Positions 14,551-23,687 are shown, counted from the stretch's first letter. The stretch: DNA of 31,541 nucleotides from Bacteroidota bacterium (GCA_017860375.1 JAGDMB010000003.1:1-31541), one strand, 5' to 3'. A program made the numbers and translations. The notes: generated by a model from the sequence alone, not told the origin.

Positions 14551-16701
14551 ATGAAATCATACACTACGGATCAGATTAAGAATTTGGTAATCGTTGGAAA
14601 TTCGGGATCAGGAAAGACCACCCTTGCCGAGGCTATGCTTTTAGAAGGCGGTGTCATTGAAAGACGCGGTGATGTGGAAAGCAAAAATACAGTTTCCGAT
14701 TTCAAGGAAATTGAGCAGAACAATACCTGTTCGGTTTTTTCTGCTTTGTTGTATACCGAATACAATGATCATAAGCTTAATTTTCTGGATACCCCCGGAC
14801 TGGACGATTTTGTGGGTGGTGTTGTTTCATCGCTTCCCGTTACCGATGCGGCCCTGATGGTCATCAATGCACAGAACGGAGTTGAAGTCGGGGCAGAAAT
14901 ACATGGCCGCTACCTTGCAAAAGCATCCAAACCGATCATTTTTGCGGTCAATCATCTCGATCATGAAAAGGCCAACTGGGAGAAAACGATTGAATCCATT
15001 AAGGAACGTTTCGGGACCCATTCCGTGGTGGTTCAGTTTCCGGTCAATCCGGGTGCCGGATTTGATTCCATCATCGATGTGGTGACCATGAAAATGTACA
15101 AATATCCCGCCGGGGGCGGCAAACCACAGATTTTGGACATACCGGCTGATCAATTGGATCAGGCTACCGAATACCATACCCAGCTGATCGAAAGAGCCGC
15201 CGAGAGTGATGAAAAGCTGATGGAGCAATTCTTTGCTAACGACACCCTGACGCCTGAGGAATTACAGAAGGGGATCAAAGGAGGTTTGATTCAGCGCGGA
15301 TTGTTCCCCATTTTTTGTGTTTCTGCAAAAAGAAACATGGGTACAGGCCGGCTGCTGGAATTCATTACCCAGGTTGCACCCAGTCCCAATGAGGTACCAG
15401 CCCCCAAAGCTGGCCCGAAGGAAGTAAAATGCGATAAATCCGGTGTTCCGTGTTTGTTCATATTTAAAACTTCCATGGAGACACATATTGGTGAGATCAA
15501 CTATTTCAAGGTCATGTCGGGTCAGATAACGGAAGGTATTGACCTGGTTAACAATACCACGCAAAACAAGGAACGTATTGCGCAGATATTCAATGTTGCC
15601 GGGAAAAACCGCACCAAGGGATCTTCCATGGTTGCCGGTGACCTGGGAGCCACGGTGAAGCTGAAGGGTACCAAAATAAACCATACCCTGTCGACCGATA
15701 CATCGCTGAAATTTGATCCCATTGTCTTTCCCGAACCCAAATACCGGACTGCCATCCGGCCTCTCAGTGAAGGGGACGAGGAAAAATTGGGCGAGGCACT
15801 GCAGCGCATGCATTATGAAGACCCCACGATCCGGATTGAATATTCAAAAGAACTGAAACAGATTATCATTTCAGGTCAGGGTGAATACCATCTGAATATT
15901 ATGAAGTGGCACATGGACAATATTTTCAAGATTGGCATCGAATTCCTGCCTCCGCGTATACCTTACCGGGAAACGATCACAAAAGTTGCGCAGGCCGATT
16001 ACCGCCACAAAAAACAATCCGGTGGTGCAGGGCAGTTTGGTGAAGTGCATATGATCATTGAGCCCTTCCGTGAAGGAGACACAAAGCCGACTATGTACAA
16101 AATTGACGGTAAGGAATATAAAATGTCGGTTCGTGACACGGAAGAAATTGAACTGGCCTGGGGCGGTAAATTAATTTATTATAACTGTATTGTCGGGGGT
16201 TCCATCGACGCCCGGTTCATGCCTGCCATCCTGAAGGGGATCATGGAAAAAATTGAAGAAGGCCCGCTTACCGGTTCCTATGCGCGCGATATAAAGGTAT
16301 GCGTATACGACGGCAAGATGCATCCGGTGGATTCCAATGAAATATCTTTTCGCCTGGCCGGTAGAAATGCTTTCAGTATGGCTTTCAAAAAGGCCAATCC
16401 GAAAATCCTTGAACCGATATACCTGGTCGAAGTACTCGTACCCAGTGACAGAATGGGAGATGTGATGAGTGACCTGCAGGGAAGAAGGGCTATTGTTCAG
16501 GGAATGGAAAGCGAAATGGGATTCCAGAAAATCACTGCAAAAGTACCTCTCGCTGAGATGAATAAATATTCCACGGCGCTGAGTTCGTTAACCGGCGGAC
16601 GTGCCATTTACAGCATGCGGTTTCTTGAATACGAGCAGGTTCCCGGAAATATCCAGGAGGAGTTGCTGAAAGCCTACGAAGCGGAACAGAAAGAAGAATA
16701 A
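14551..16701 (+). CDS. fusA2: EF-G paralogue (EF-G2 type) lacking the catalytic histidine
   Basis: The 716-residue protein has the five-domain layout of elongation factor G, the factor that moves tRNA and mRNA through the ribosome, but its G domain is unusual. The P-loop is GNSGSGKTT (residues 16-24, K22) instead of the usual AHIDAGKTT. The switch-II motif is DTPGLDDF (80-87), so Leu84 replaces the histidine needed for GTP hydrolysis. The switch-I ERGITI segment is replaced by QNNTCSVF, and G4 reads NHLD (134-137). Domains III-V look intact (HKKQSGGAGQFGEV and later PSDRMGDVMSDLQGRRA). This matches EF-G2 of Bacteroides thetaiotaomicron, reported to drive translocation without GTP hydrolysis under carbon starvation. 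The symbol rests on that likeness. It has its own promoter and terminator. Confidence 0.85.
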   Translation: MKSYTTDQIKNLVIVGNSGSGKTTLAEAMLLEGGVIERRGDVESKNTVSDFKEIEQNNTCSVFSALLYTEYNDHKLNFLDTPGLDDFVGGVVSSLPVTDAALMVINAQNGVEVGAEIHGRYLAKASKPIIFAVNHLDHEKANWEKTIESIKERFGTHSVVVQFPVNPGAGFDSIIDVVTMKMYKYPAGGGKPQILDIPADQLDQATEYHTQLIERAAESDEKLMEQFFANDTLTPEELQKGIKGGLIQRGLFPIFCVSAKRNMGTGRLLEFITQVAPSPNEVPAPKAGPKEVKCDKSGVPCLFIFKTSMETHIGEINYFKVMSGQITEGIDLVNNTTQNKERIAQIFNVAGKNRTKGSSMVAGDLGATVKLKGTKINHTLSTDTSLKFDPIVFPEPKYRTAIRPLSEGDEEKLGEALQRMHYEDPTIRIEYSKELKQIIISGQGEYHLNIMKWHMDNIFKIGIEFLPPRIPYRETITKVAQADYRHKKQSGGAGQFGEVHMIIEPFREGDTKPTMYKIDGKEYKMSVRDTEEIELAWGGKLIYYNCIVGGSIDARFMPAILKGIMEKIEEGPLTGSYARDIKVCVYDGKMHPVDSNEISFRLAGRNAFSMAFKKANPKILEPIYLVEVLVPSDRMGDVMSDLQGRRAIVQGMESEMGFQKITAKVPLAEMNKYSTALSSLTGGRAIYSMRFLEYEQVPGNIQEELLKAYEAEQKEE

Positions 16702-16714
16702 GAAGGAATACACA

Positions 16715-16760
16715 AGAAAAAAGCCTGGCCGGTTTTTACGAGTGGTCAGGCATTTTTTTT
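16715..16760. terminator. Bidirectional rho-independent terminator
   Basis: GCCTGGCC (16723-16730) pairs with GGTCAGGC (16744-16751), eight pairs with one G-T wobble, around a 13-base loop. An A-rich run precedes the stem and eight T residues follow it, so it can terminate the EF-G2-type gene on the plus strand and the T9SS cargo gene converging from the minus strand. The T-run overlaps the cargo gene's stop codon at 16759-16761. Confidence 0.8.
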
Positions 16761-18207
16761 AATTTTCCCTGTAAAGGTGAATAAAACCCTTGCTGGTTTT
16801 TTCCATGCGGTGAAGTTCCTTATCGTCTTCGCTTGTTCCGTAGAATACCCAGGTAAGGCTATAAAAGTATACACCATCCGGTGCCTCCCGGTTTGAGCCC
16901 ATGACATTGCCGTCCCATCCCATCCAGTCACGTATGTTGCCGGAGTACTGGTGCACTTTTTTACCAATGCGGTCAAAGATGGTTATATCAATAAAATACA
17001 CCGACACGTCTGTGCTTCTGAAAACATTGTTTGGGCTTTCCGCTGCCGGATCGTAGAGCAAAGCAATATCGTTGCGAAGATCGCCATTTGGAGTGAAAAC
17101 ATTCGGAAGAATTAATACAGTATCCACCTCGAGCTCTATCTTGTTCTCAACCAGAAAGGAATCAGGGCAGGAATAGGGTTTGGGCGATCGCGTCATCAAT
17201 ATGGCCGTGTAATTTTTTGGCAGTTCATATTCATGAACGATCTCAATGGAATCGGATTCCGTCTCATAAACCGAACTGTCACCAAATTCAATTTTGTACC
17301 AGATGGAATTCTCCGATCCGGAAAGATCAAAACGGAATTTAGCGGGTGCTGAGACCGGAATGGTATCATAATAATACGAATAAAATTTTCCGGGGTATAC
17401 GGTAGTGTCGGACAGGTATACTGGCTTTGCTTCCATAAAGGCCTTTGATGCGATGGCAGGACAAAAGACCGAATCGGTGCGGCTGAGCTGGAAATCATCG
17501 GTAACTGTAACGGTGTACCAGGTGTCCCTGAAGGGAGGGCTGTAAACCCTTCCAATAAAGCTTGTGCCCGACGGGTCATCCGAGAGGTCATTGTCCGCCT
17601 TCCATCGGAAATGATATTTGTTCACGATATCATACTGGGTATTTGTTCCGGGCTCAGGATATACCAGGGGAAAAACCAGGGTATCGGCTATCAGGGTCAC
17701 CGATTTGCAGTTGCGGTCACCGCTCAGTACGGTCCCTGAACCATCCTTGTTGGTGACCATGACGGTAAAATCATTAAAAAGAATCCATACCCTGAAGGTA
17801 TCACTTTCCGCACCTTTGGTCATAATGACCCGGTATCCTGATGAAACACTGATGGTGTCTATTGTTGAACTTATACCTGCATCAGCCTTCGGAACCATGT
17901 CATACTTCCGGGTTGTTTCATTGTACACCGACCAGATAAAACCCCAGCCTGCCGTCAAATCGGTGGAGGTAGCCCTCAGGGTAATGGTGTTTATTGCATT
18001 AAATTCCGGCCGGTTAAAGACGAAGACTGAATCGGTTCCCGGATTGGAACTATATGCGGCTTTGAAAGCAGAAACCTTATCCGGTGAGGAAAGCTGTGCG
18101 CTGACCACAGAGAAGGCAGTGAAAAAAATAAGGAACAGAACCGTTTTTATGATTCCTGTAGCGGATGTGTTTCTTGACCTTTTCCGTGCAATAAAATCTT
18201 CCGACAT
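16759..18207 (-). CDS. T9SS type-B cargo protein with PKD-like and gliding-motility C-terminal domains
   Basis: The 482-residue protein is predicted to be exported by Sec and then across the outer membrane by the type IX system. A signal peptide lies at about residues 20-38 (VLFLIFFTAFSVVSAQ). The middle holds beta-sandwich repeats, including a PKD-like segment (IEFGDSSVYETESDSIEIVH). The C-terminus is the gliding-motility-associated CHU_C / type-B sorting domain: LPNVFTPNGDLRNDIALLY, ITIFDRIGKKVHQYSGN and EAPDGVYFYSLTW. The start at 18207 gives a short basic N-terminus before the signal; an ATG at 18237 would add ten residues. Nothing indicates an enzymatic activity; it may be a surface adhesin or structural protein. 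It stands alone between two plus-strand genes. Confidence 0.85.
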   Translation of the reverse strand: MSEDFIARKRSRNTSATGIIKTVLFLIFFTAFSVVSAQLSSPDKVSAFKAAYSSNPGTDSVFVFNRPEFNAINTITLRATSTDLTAGWGFIWSVYNETTRKYDMVPKADAGISSTIDTISVSSGYRVIMTKGAESDTFRVWILFNDFTVMVTNKDGSGTVLSGDRNCKSVTLIADTLVFPLVYPEPGTNTQYDIVNKYHFRWKADNDLSDDPSGTSFIGRVYSPPFRDTWYTVTVTDDFQLSRTDSVFCPAIASKAFMEAKPVYLSDTTVYPGKFYSYYYDTIPVSAPAKFRFDLSGSENSIWYKIEFGDSSVYETESDSIEIVHEYELPKNYTAILMTRSPKPYSCPDSFLVENKIELEVDTVLILPNVFTPNGDLRNDIALLYDPAAESPNNVFRSTDVSVYFIDITIFDRIGKKVHQYSGNIRDWMGWDGNVMGSNREAPDGVYFYSLTWVFYGTSEDDKELHRMEKTSKGFIHLYREN

Positions 18208-18369
18208 AATGATGCAATGATAAAAAAAATCATCCATACGTTCGGTACGGAACGGAATTATTTTCTTTCCACTACTAACGTAAAAACCGGCTGTTAATTA
18301 TTTCCTTAAAAAAATACATTGGCCTGTCCGTTTCAAAGAGCGGCATTCGCTACCTTTAAATCTTCAATC

Positions 18370-20709
18370 ATGCGCCATCCGATGGACCGTTTTTTAGAGG
18401 ATCTCAACGAAGTACAATATGAGGCCGTCTGCCATACCAGCGGTCCTTCCCTGGTGATCGCCGGTGCCGGTTCAGGAAAAACAAGGGTGCTTACCTACCG
18501 TGTGGCATACCTGCTGAGCCAGGGCGTTAGTCCTTCTTCAATACTCTGCCTGACCTTTACCAACAAAGCTGCCGGCGAGATGAAGGAACGGATTGGCAGG
18601 CTGGTGGGTCAGGAGCTGGCCAGGTATGTTTGGATGGGAACCTTCCACAGTATCTTTGCACGCATTTTAAGAAGCGAAGCGCAAGCGACCGGGTATTCCT
18701 CAACCTATACCATTTATGATACGGTAGATTCCAAAAGTCTTATAAAAAGTATCCTGAAGGAACAGAATCTGGATGACCAGGTGTACAAACCCGGTGATGT
18801 ATTGGGCCGCATATCCTGGGCAAAAAATAACCTGATCACCCCGGCCGCCTATATAGGCAACGGCCAGCTCTCAGCTTATGATAATTCTATCCGGCGGCCC
18901 CAGCTGGGAAATATTTACAGCACGTATTGCGCACGTTGCAGGAGTGCGGATGCCATGGATTTTGACGATCTCCTGCTGAATACCAATATCCTTTTTCGGG
19001 ATTTTCCGGATGTGCTTGCAAAATACCAGAGCCGGTTTTCCTATATCCTGGTGGACGAATACCAGGACACCAATTATTCACAGTACATTATCGTCAACAA
19101 GCTGGCACAGGTGCACCACAATGTATGCGTGGTAGGGGATGATGCACAGAGCATATACTCCTTCCGTGGAGCCAAGATAGAAAACATCCTAAATTTCAGG
19201 AACGATTATCCTGAATCCAGGCTTTTTAAACTGGAGCAGAATTACCGGTCCACACAGACCATCGTAAACGCGGCCAACAGCGTAATAGCGAAAAACCGCG
19301 GGCAGATCCGGAAGACGGTCTGGTCGGCCAACGAAATCGGAAGTAAGATCAGTGTTGAAAGAGTAATAACCGATATTGAAGAAGGGTATTATGTTTCCAA
19401 CCATATTCTGGATACCATACTGTCGGAACAACAGCAATACTATGACTTTGCAATACTGTACCGGACCAATGCACAATCCAGGATTTTTGAAGAGTCCCTG
19501 CGCAGGAGGAATATCCCTTATAAAATATACGGAGGGGTTGGTTTTTACCAGCGAAAAGAAATAAAGGATATGCTGGCCTACCTGAGATTATCGGTAAATC
19601 ACAATGACGATGAAGCCTTAAAACGCATCATTAACTATCCGTCGCGCGGTATTGGTGATGTGACCCTGGAAAGACTGGAAAGATATGCGGGCGAGCAGGG
19701 TGTAAGCCTGGGGAAGGCAATTGAATTGCTTGGATCGGGTCCGTCTGAAATCAGCAGGGCTGCCCACACCAAACTGACCGCTTTCTGGCAGATAATAACG
19801 GAGTTTTCCTCTCTTACGGCTTTGCTCAATGCATATGAGGCAACTCATGCCATTGCGGTCAAATCGGGCATCATGAAAGACCTTTATAACGGACAGACGG
19901 TTGAGGAGCGGAGCCGCTATGAAAATCTCGAAGAGTTGCTCAACGGAATAAAAGAATTCACGGAATCTGCCGTGAACGAGAATCGTCCCGCCGGCATGAC
20001 CGATTTTCTGGAAAATGTATCCCTGCTTACAGACCAGGATAACGAGAAAGAAAACGACCGGAACAAGGTTGCCCTGATGACCATGCATTCTGCAAAAGGA
20101 CTGGAGTTTAACAATGTGTATATCGCCGGGGCGGAGGAGGAAATTTTCCCTTCACGCATGTCGGTGGATTCACCTCAGGAACTGGAGGAGGAAAGGAGAT
20201 TGTTTTATGTGGCCCTTACGCGGTCAAAGAAAAAAGTTGTCATTACCTATGCGCAAAACCGCTACCGGTGGGGAACCCTTACCTTCAGCAGCCCGAGCCG
20301 TTTTCTCCGGGATATTGATCCGGCTTTTACAGACTGGCCTGCTGAACGGAAAGACCGGGAAGCAATGCAAAAAGCGGAGGGAAACACGGTCCCGTTTTCC
20401 GGTACGGGAGAAAGAATAAAAAAGTCAGGCGCCGCGCATGCCGGAAATCTTTTATCTGTAAGGACTGCAGCACAAGGTGCTGTAAAACAAAGACCGGCCT
20501 CCCGGTTTGTATCCGCCGAAGACTTCATGCCCGATGATCCCGACCTCATTGAAGCCGGAATGCAGGTTGAGCACCGGCAATTCGGACCGGGCCAGGTAAT
20601 ACGGGTGGAAGGGATCAGCCCTAACCGGAAGGCCACGGTTCGGTTTAACCAGCCCGATGAGGAAAAACAGCTGCTTCTGAAATTTGCCAAGCTGAAAATC
20701 AAGAAGTAG
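18370..20709 (+). CDS. pcrA: PcrA/UvrD-type superfamily 1A DNA helicase
   Basis: The 779-residue cytoplasmic helicase unwinds DNA 3' to 5' in repair and replication-conflict resolution. It shows the SF1A motifs in order: Walker A AGAGSGKT with K37, TFTNKAAGEM, DEYQDTNYSQY with D229/E230, GDDAQSIYSFRGA, LEQNYRSTQTIV, TMHSAKGLEFNNVYIAG and EEERRLFYVALTRSK. The C-terminus carries the small Tudor-like fold typical of PcrA/UvrD that binds RNA polymerase (HRQFGPGQVIRVEG, residues about 735-779). The ATG at 18370 gives MRHPMDRFLEDLNEVQ; ATG 18382 is equally possible, while TTG 18319 is unlikely. PcrA and UvrD cannot be separated by sequence reading alone. Confidence 0.93.
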   Translation: MRHPMDRFLEDLNEVQYEAVCHTSGPSLVIAGAGSGKTRVLTYRVAYLLSQGVSPSSILCLTFTNKAAGEMKERIGRLVGQELARYVWMGTFHSIFARILRSEAQATGYSSTYTIYDTVDSKSLIKSILKEQNLDDQVYKPGDVLGRISWAKNNLITPAAYIGNGQLSAYDNSIRRPQLGNIYSTYCARCRSADAMDFDDLLLNTNILFRDFPDVLAKYQSRFSYILVDEYQDTNYSQYIIVNKLAQVHHNVCVVGDDAQSIYSFRGAKIENILNFRNDYPESRLFKLEQNYRSTQTIVNAANSVIAKNRGQIRKTVWSANEIGSKISVERVITDIEEGYYVSNHILDTILSEQQQYYDFAILYRTNAQSRIFEESLRRRNIPYKIYGGVGFYQRKEIKDMLAYLRLSVNHNDDEALKRIINYPSRGIGDVTLERLERYAGEQGVSLGKAIELLGSGPSEISRAAHTKLTAFWQIITEFSSLTALLNAYEATHAIAVKSGIMKDLYNGQTVEERSRYENLEELLNGIKEFTESAVNENRPAGMTDFLENVSLLTDQDNEKENDRNKVALMTMHSAKGLEFNNVYIAGAEEEIFPSRMSVDSPQELEEERRLFYVALTRSKKKVVITYAQNRYRWGTLTFSSPSRFLRDIDPAFTDWPAERKDREAMQKAEGNTVPFSGTGERIKKSGAAHAGNLLSVRTAAQGAVKQRPASRFVSAEDFMPDDPDLIEAGMQVEHRQFGPGQVIRVEGISPNRKATVRFNQPDEEKQLLLKFAKLKIKK

Positions 20710-20738
20710 AATCCCTTCATCAACAATTATTTCCCTTT

Positions 20739-20773
20739 TTTGACAGGCAAATCATTTTTTTAGGTTAGTTTTG
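20739..20773 (+). promoter_or_regulatory. Promoter for DUF4290-murA
   Basis: TTTG at 20739-20742 and an exact -7 element TAGTTTTG at 20766-20773, 23 bases apart, lie in the 78-base gap after the helicase gene. The leader before ATG 20788 would be under 10 bases. The spacing is at the wide end of the known range. Confidence 0.5.
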
Positions 20774-20787
20774 CACAAAACTGAATT

Positions 20788-21393
20788 ATGGAGTATGATT
20801 ATAATTCCTGCCGGCCCCGGTTAATACTGCCGGAATACGGAAGGAACATGCAGAAAATGGTCGATCATATCCTTTCCATGGAGGATCGTGATGAACGCAA
20901 CCGGCTTGCACAGGCGATCATTACCATTATGGGAAATATGAATCCTCATTTGCGCGATATCAATGATTTCAAGCATAAATTGTGGGATCACCTGGCCATC
21001 ATGTCGGAGTTCAAACTGGATATCGATTATCCGTATGATGTGCCGAGGGCGGAGGAATTTGTCGAGAAACCGCGCCGGGTAGCTTATAATACCAATCAGA
21101 TCCGCTTCCGGCATTACGGAAAGATCATTGAACGGTTGATTGAAGAAGCAATAAAACTGCCCGAGGGAGAGGACAAGGAAACGCTGATCAAGCTTATCGC
21201 CAACCAGATGAAAAAATCGTATCTTGCATGGAACCGTGATTCCGTGACAGATGCCATCATAGGTGCCGATCTTGAAGCACTCTCCGGTAAAAGGATAAAA
21301 CTCAAGGAAGGCGTTAAACTTAGCGATCAGAAGGATTTTCAAAAACAGAAAAAGAAATTCATACCCCGAAACGATAAGAAACAGCGCAACTAA
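20788..21393 (+). CDS. DUF4290 family protein
   Basis: The 201-residue protein, predicted soluble and mostly helical, matches DUF4290, a Bacteroidetes-specific family of unknown function. It starts MEYDYNSCRPRLILPEYGRN, has a conserved RNRLAQAIITIMGNMNPHLR helix and LKLWDHL-like segment (FKHKLWDHLAIMSEF), then SYLAWNRDSVTD. Its last 30 residues are lysine-rich. It is 11 bases upstream of murA, and this pairing recurs in Bacteroidetes as I recall, so a link with cell-wall synthesis is plausible but unproven. Confidence 0.85.
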   Translation: MEYDYNSCRPRLILPEYGRNMQKMVDHILSMEDRDERNRLAQAIITIMGNMNPHLRDINDFKHKLWDHLAIMSEFKLDIDYPYDVPRAEEFVEKPRRVAYNTNQIRFRHYGKIIERLIEEAIKLPEGEDKETLIKLIANQMKKSYLAWNRDSVTDAIIGADLEALSGKRIKLKEGVKLSDQKDFQKQKKKFIPRNDKKQRN

Positions 21394-21404
21394 TCCGATT
21401 TCTT

Positions 21405-22709
21405 ATGGCATCCTTTAAAGTAACCGGAGGGAAACAACTGAAAGGTGAAATTTTTCCACAAGGTGCCAAAAATGAAGCCTTGCAGGTTATCTCCGCAACC
21501 CTGCTTACACCCGAGAAAGTAACCGTCCGTAACATACCCGATATTCTGGATGTCAATAATCTCATTGATTTGCTCCGGGCCCTTGGGGTAAGAGTGGTCA
21601 GGCTTTCACATTCCGAATACAGCTTTGAGGCCCGCCGGGTTAATATCGATTACCTGCTTTCGGAAGAATACAAAAAGAAAAGTACAAATTTAAGGGGATC
21701 GGTAATGATCATCGGTCCGCTTTTGGCCCGTTTCGGTAAGGGATATATCCCCAGACCCGGAGGTGACAAGATCGGAAGACGGCGCATGGATACCCATATC
21801 AACGGAATGATCAGTCTCGGTGCCAGTTTCGTTTATGAACACGGCGAGTCCTTTTACAGGCTGGAAGCGGGCCGGCTAAAAGGATGCTATATGCTGCTGG
21901 ATGAGGCTTCGGTAACCGGTACTGCAAATATCGTCATGGCCGCTACCCTTGCACAGGGAAAAACTACCGTTTACAACGCCGCATGCGAACCCTATGTGCA
22001 ACAGCTATGCAGAATGCTGGTGAGCATGGGTGCGCACATTGAAGGCATAGGTTCCAACCTGCTGACCATTGAAGGAGTGGAAACACTGAAGGGATGCGAA
22101 CACACCTTGTTGCCCGATATGATCGAAGTTGGCTCATTTATCGGGCTTGCCGCCATGACCCGTTCGGAGATCACCATAAAAAATACGGGGTATGAGAACC
22201 TGGGCATAATACCTGCCACTTTTCGCAGGCTGGGAATTATCATGGAGAGAAGAAATGATGACCTGTATATCCCCGCCCAGGATCATTATGAGGTGGAAAC
22301 CTTTATCGACGGATCCATCATGACCATTGACGATGCCCCATGGCCCGGTTTTACACCCGATCTGCTCAGTGTTGCGCTGGTGGTGGCTACCCAGGCAAAA
22401 GGCAGTGTGCTGATACACCAGAAAATGTTCGAAAGTCGTCTTTTCTTTGTGGATAAACTTATTGACATGGGCGCCCAGATCATCCTGTGCGATCCGCACC
22501 GGGCAACGGTAATCGGACAGGACAATCACATCCGCCTGCGGGCAACCACCATGACATCGCCGGATATACGGGCCGGGGTCGCCTTATTAATCGCAGCCCT
22601 GTCAGCCGAAGGAATAAGCACCATCCATACGATCGACCAGATCGACCGGGGGTACGAACGCATCGATGAAAGATTGAATGCCCTTGGGGCGGAAATCATA
22701 AGGATTTGA
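21405..22709 (+). CDS. murA: UDP-N-acetylglucosamine 1-carboxyvinyltransferase (MurA)
   Basis: The 434-residue cytoplasmic enzyme transfers enolpyruvate from PEP to UDP-GlcNAc, the first committed step of peptidoglycan synthesis. It has the two-domain EPSP-synthase-like fold with GGKQLKGEIFPQGAKNEALQ at the start (the Lys-Asn substrate pair), RGSVMIIGPLLARFG, DEASVTGTANIVMAA and RGYERIDERLNALGAEI at the end. The active-site loop reads RPGGDKIGRRRMDTH: Asp121 takes the place of the usual catalytic and fosfomycin-alkylated Cys. Such Asp variants remain active and are fosfomycin-insensitive in other bacteria, so intrinsic resistance is expected. It is cotranscribed with the DUF4290 gene. Confidence 0.95.
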   Translation: MASFKVTGGKQLKGEIFPQGAKNEALQVISATLLTPEKVTVRNIPDILDVNNLIDLLRALGVRVVRLSHSEYSFEARRVNIDYLLSEEYKKKSTNLRGSVMIIGPLLARFGKGYIPRPGGDKIGRRRMDTHINGMISLGASFVYEHGESFYRLEAGRLKGCYMLLDEASVTGTANIVMAATLAQGKTTVYNAACEPYVQQLCRMLVSMGAHIEGIGSNLLTIEGVETLKGCEHTLLPDMIEVGSFIGLAAMTRSEITIKNTGYENLGIIPATFRRLGIIMERRNDDLYIPAQDHYEVETFIDGSIMTIDDAPWPGFTPDLLSVALVVATQAKGSVLIHQKMFESRLFFVDKLIDMGAQIILCDPHRATVIGQDNHIRLRATTMTSPDIRAGVALLIAALSAEGISTIHTIDQIDRGYERIDERLNALGAEIIRI

Positions 22710-22770
22710 AGAGGTAAAAGTTGAAAACTGACAGATTGATACAGCAAAAAATTGCCTGAGGCATTTAAAT

Positions 22771-22941
22771 CGGCAAATCAATCAATCGGCAAATCAATCA
22801 ATCGGCAAATCGATCAATCAACAAATCGATAATCAGCAAATCAATCATTCGGCAAAACAATCAATCGATAAATCGATCAATCCGCGAATCGATCAATCGG
22901 CAAATCAATCAATCAGTAAATCAATCAACAAATCAATAAAT
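22771..22941. repeat. Degenerate 16-bp tandem repeat, about 11 units
   Basis: Units follow the pattern CGGCAAATCAATCAAT. Units 1, 2 and 9 are identical (22771-22786, 22787-22802, 22898-22913). The others carry one to five changes or short indels, such as CAACAAATCGATAAT and CCGCGAATCGATCAAT. The array fills most of the gap between murA and the minus-strand lipoprotein terminator. Nested within each unit is the four-base period AATC. It does not read as protein (no long open frame) and shows no spacers, so it is not a CRISPR array. The 22710-22770 stretch before it holds only a weak TGCC-TGA-GGCA hairpin. Confidence 0.85.
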
Positions 22942-22984
22942 AAAAAGGGCAGCCGCTTCTGCATTCCTGCTTCAGTTGCTGCCC
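22942..22984 (-). terminator. Rho-independent terminator of the minus-strand lipoprotein gene
   Basis: GGGCAGC (22947-22953) pairs with GCTGCCC (22978-22984) around a 24-base loop. On the minus strand the stem is followed by TTTTTATTTATT, the expected uridine-rich tail. It begins about 22 bases after the lipoprotein stop codon. Confidence 0.7.
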
Positions 22985-23006
22985 CTTTCCAATTGTAAAA
23001 GGCTGT

Positions 23007-23687
23007 TTATTTGACTCTAATAGCACCCGGAATGACTGAATTCACGGTGCTTTTTGTTGACTTAAATTCATAATCGGTCACCGGAGTTTCGCCATCCGAA
23101 TCGATCAGTACCCTGCCTTCGTCGTTTTCAATCCATACCTCTCCATCGTTGCCATTATTGTCGAGCATGTAATTGGTGAAATAGAAGTCCTCGATACTGC
23201 CGTCAGTGTTCATGGTGCCGGATATGACATGAAGCAATGTGGCTTCATAACCGTTGTATTCCGATTCCACCTCAATGAAAACGGAAAATTCTTTTCCATC
23301 ACCGGATATAAAACCGCCCAGTCCCGAACCTTGCTCACCACCGTTATAATAGTCAAGCTTGATGGTCAGATCGTCATTGTCCTGGTCGTATAAACGAAAA
23401 TAGTAATCCGAAAAAATGGTACCCAGAGAGTAATCATTCGCCACAGTTGTGGCAATCAATTCATACGGCGATGCCAGGTATTCGCCTTCCATGTCGGGGG
23501 GATCAACGCCTTTGTTGATCGCCATGCCCATATCAATGATCTGTTCGAGCGTTTCGTCCGGGACGAAGTTTTGTATATCCTTACTGAGCTCGTCCTCCTT
23601 GTCCGTATCCTTATCCTTACTACACGATACCAGACCAAGGCACAAAACCGAAAGAATCATCATCAATCCAAACAATGTCTTTTTCAT
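23007..23687 (-). CDS. Lipoprotein of unknown function
   Basis: The 226-residue protein has a clear lipoprotein signal (LMMILSVLCLGLVSCSKD, lipobox LVSC, Cys22) and then a Lys/Asp-rich spacer starting SKDKDTDKEDE. The remainder is acidic and predicted beta-rich, with Gly/Asp/Asn turns (YYNGGEQGSGLGGFISGDGK, YMLDNNGNDGEVWIENDEGR). I recognise no family. It is monocistronic, with its own terminator; a near-consensus -7 element (TACGTTTT, minus strand 23738-23745) lies about 50 bases upstream. It is divergent from the Ehr-like operon, but nothing links it functionally. Confidence 0.7.
   Translation of the reverse strand: MKKTLFGLMMILSVLCLGLVSCSKDKDTDKEDELSKDIQNFVPDETLEQIIDMGMAINKGVDPPDMEGEYLASPYELIATTVANDYSLGTIFSDYYFRLYDQDNDDLTIKLDYYNGGEQGSGLGGFISGDGKEFSVFIEVESEYNGYEATLLHVISGTMNTDGSIEDFYFTNYMLDNNGNDGEVWIENDEGRVLIDSDGETPVTDYEFKSTKSTVNSVIPGAIRVK

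Noticed and set aside
17618..18220. 200-codon plus-strand ORF opposite the T9SS cargo gene
   Set aside because: The minus-strand frame has a signal peptide, PKD-like segment and sorting domain; the plus-strand frame has none of these.
22747..22768. TGCC-TGA-GGCA hairpin as a murA terminator
   Set aside because: A four-pair stem with weak flanks is too little to support a terminator call.
22771..22941. CRISPR array
   Set aside because: The repeats are contiguous 16-bp units with no unique spacers, and no cas genes are near.
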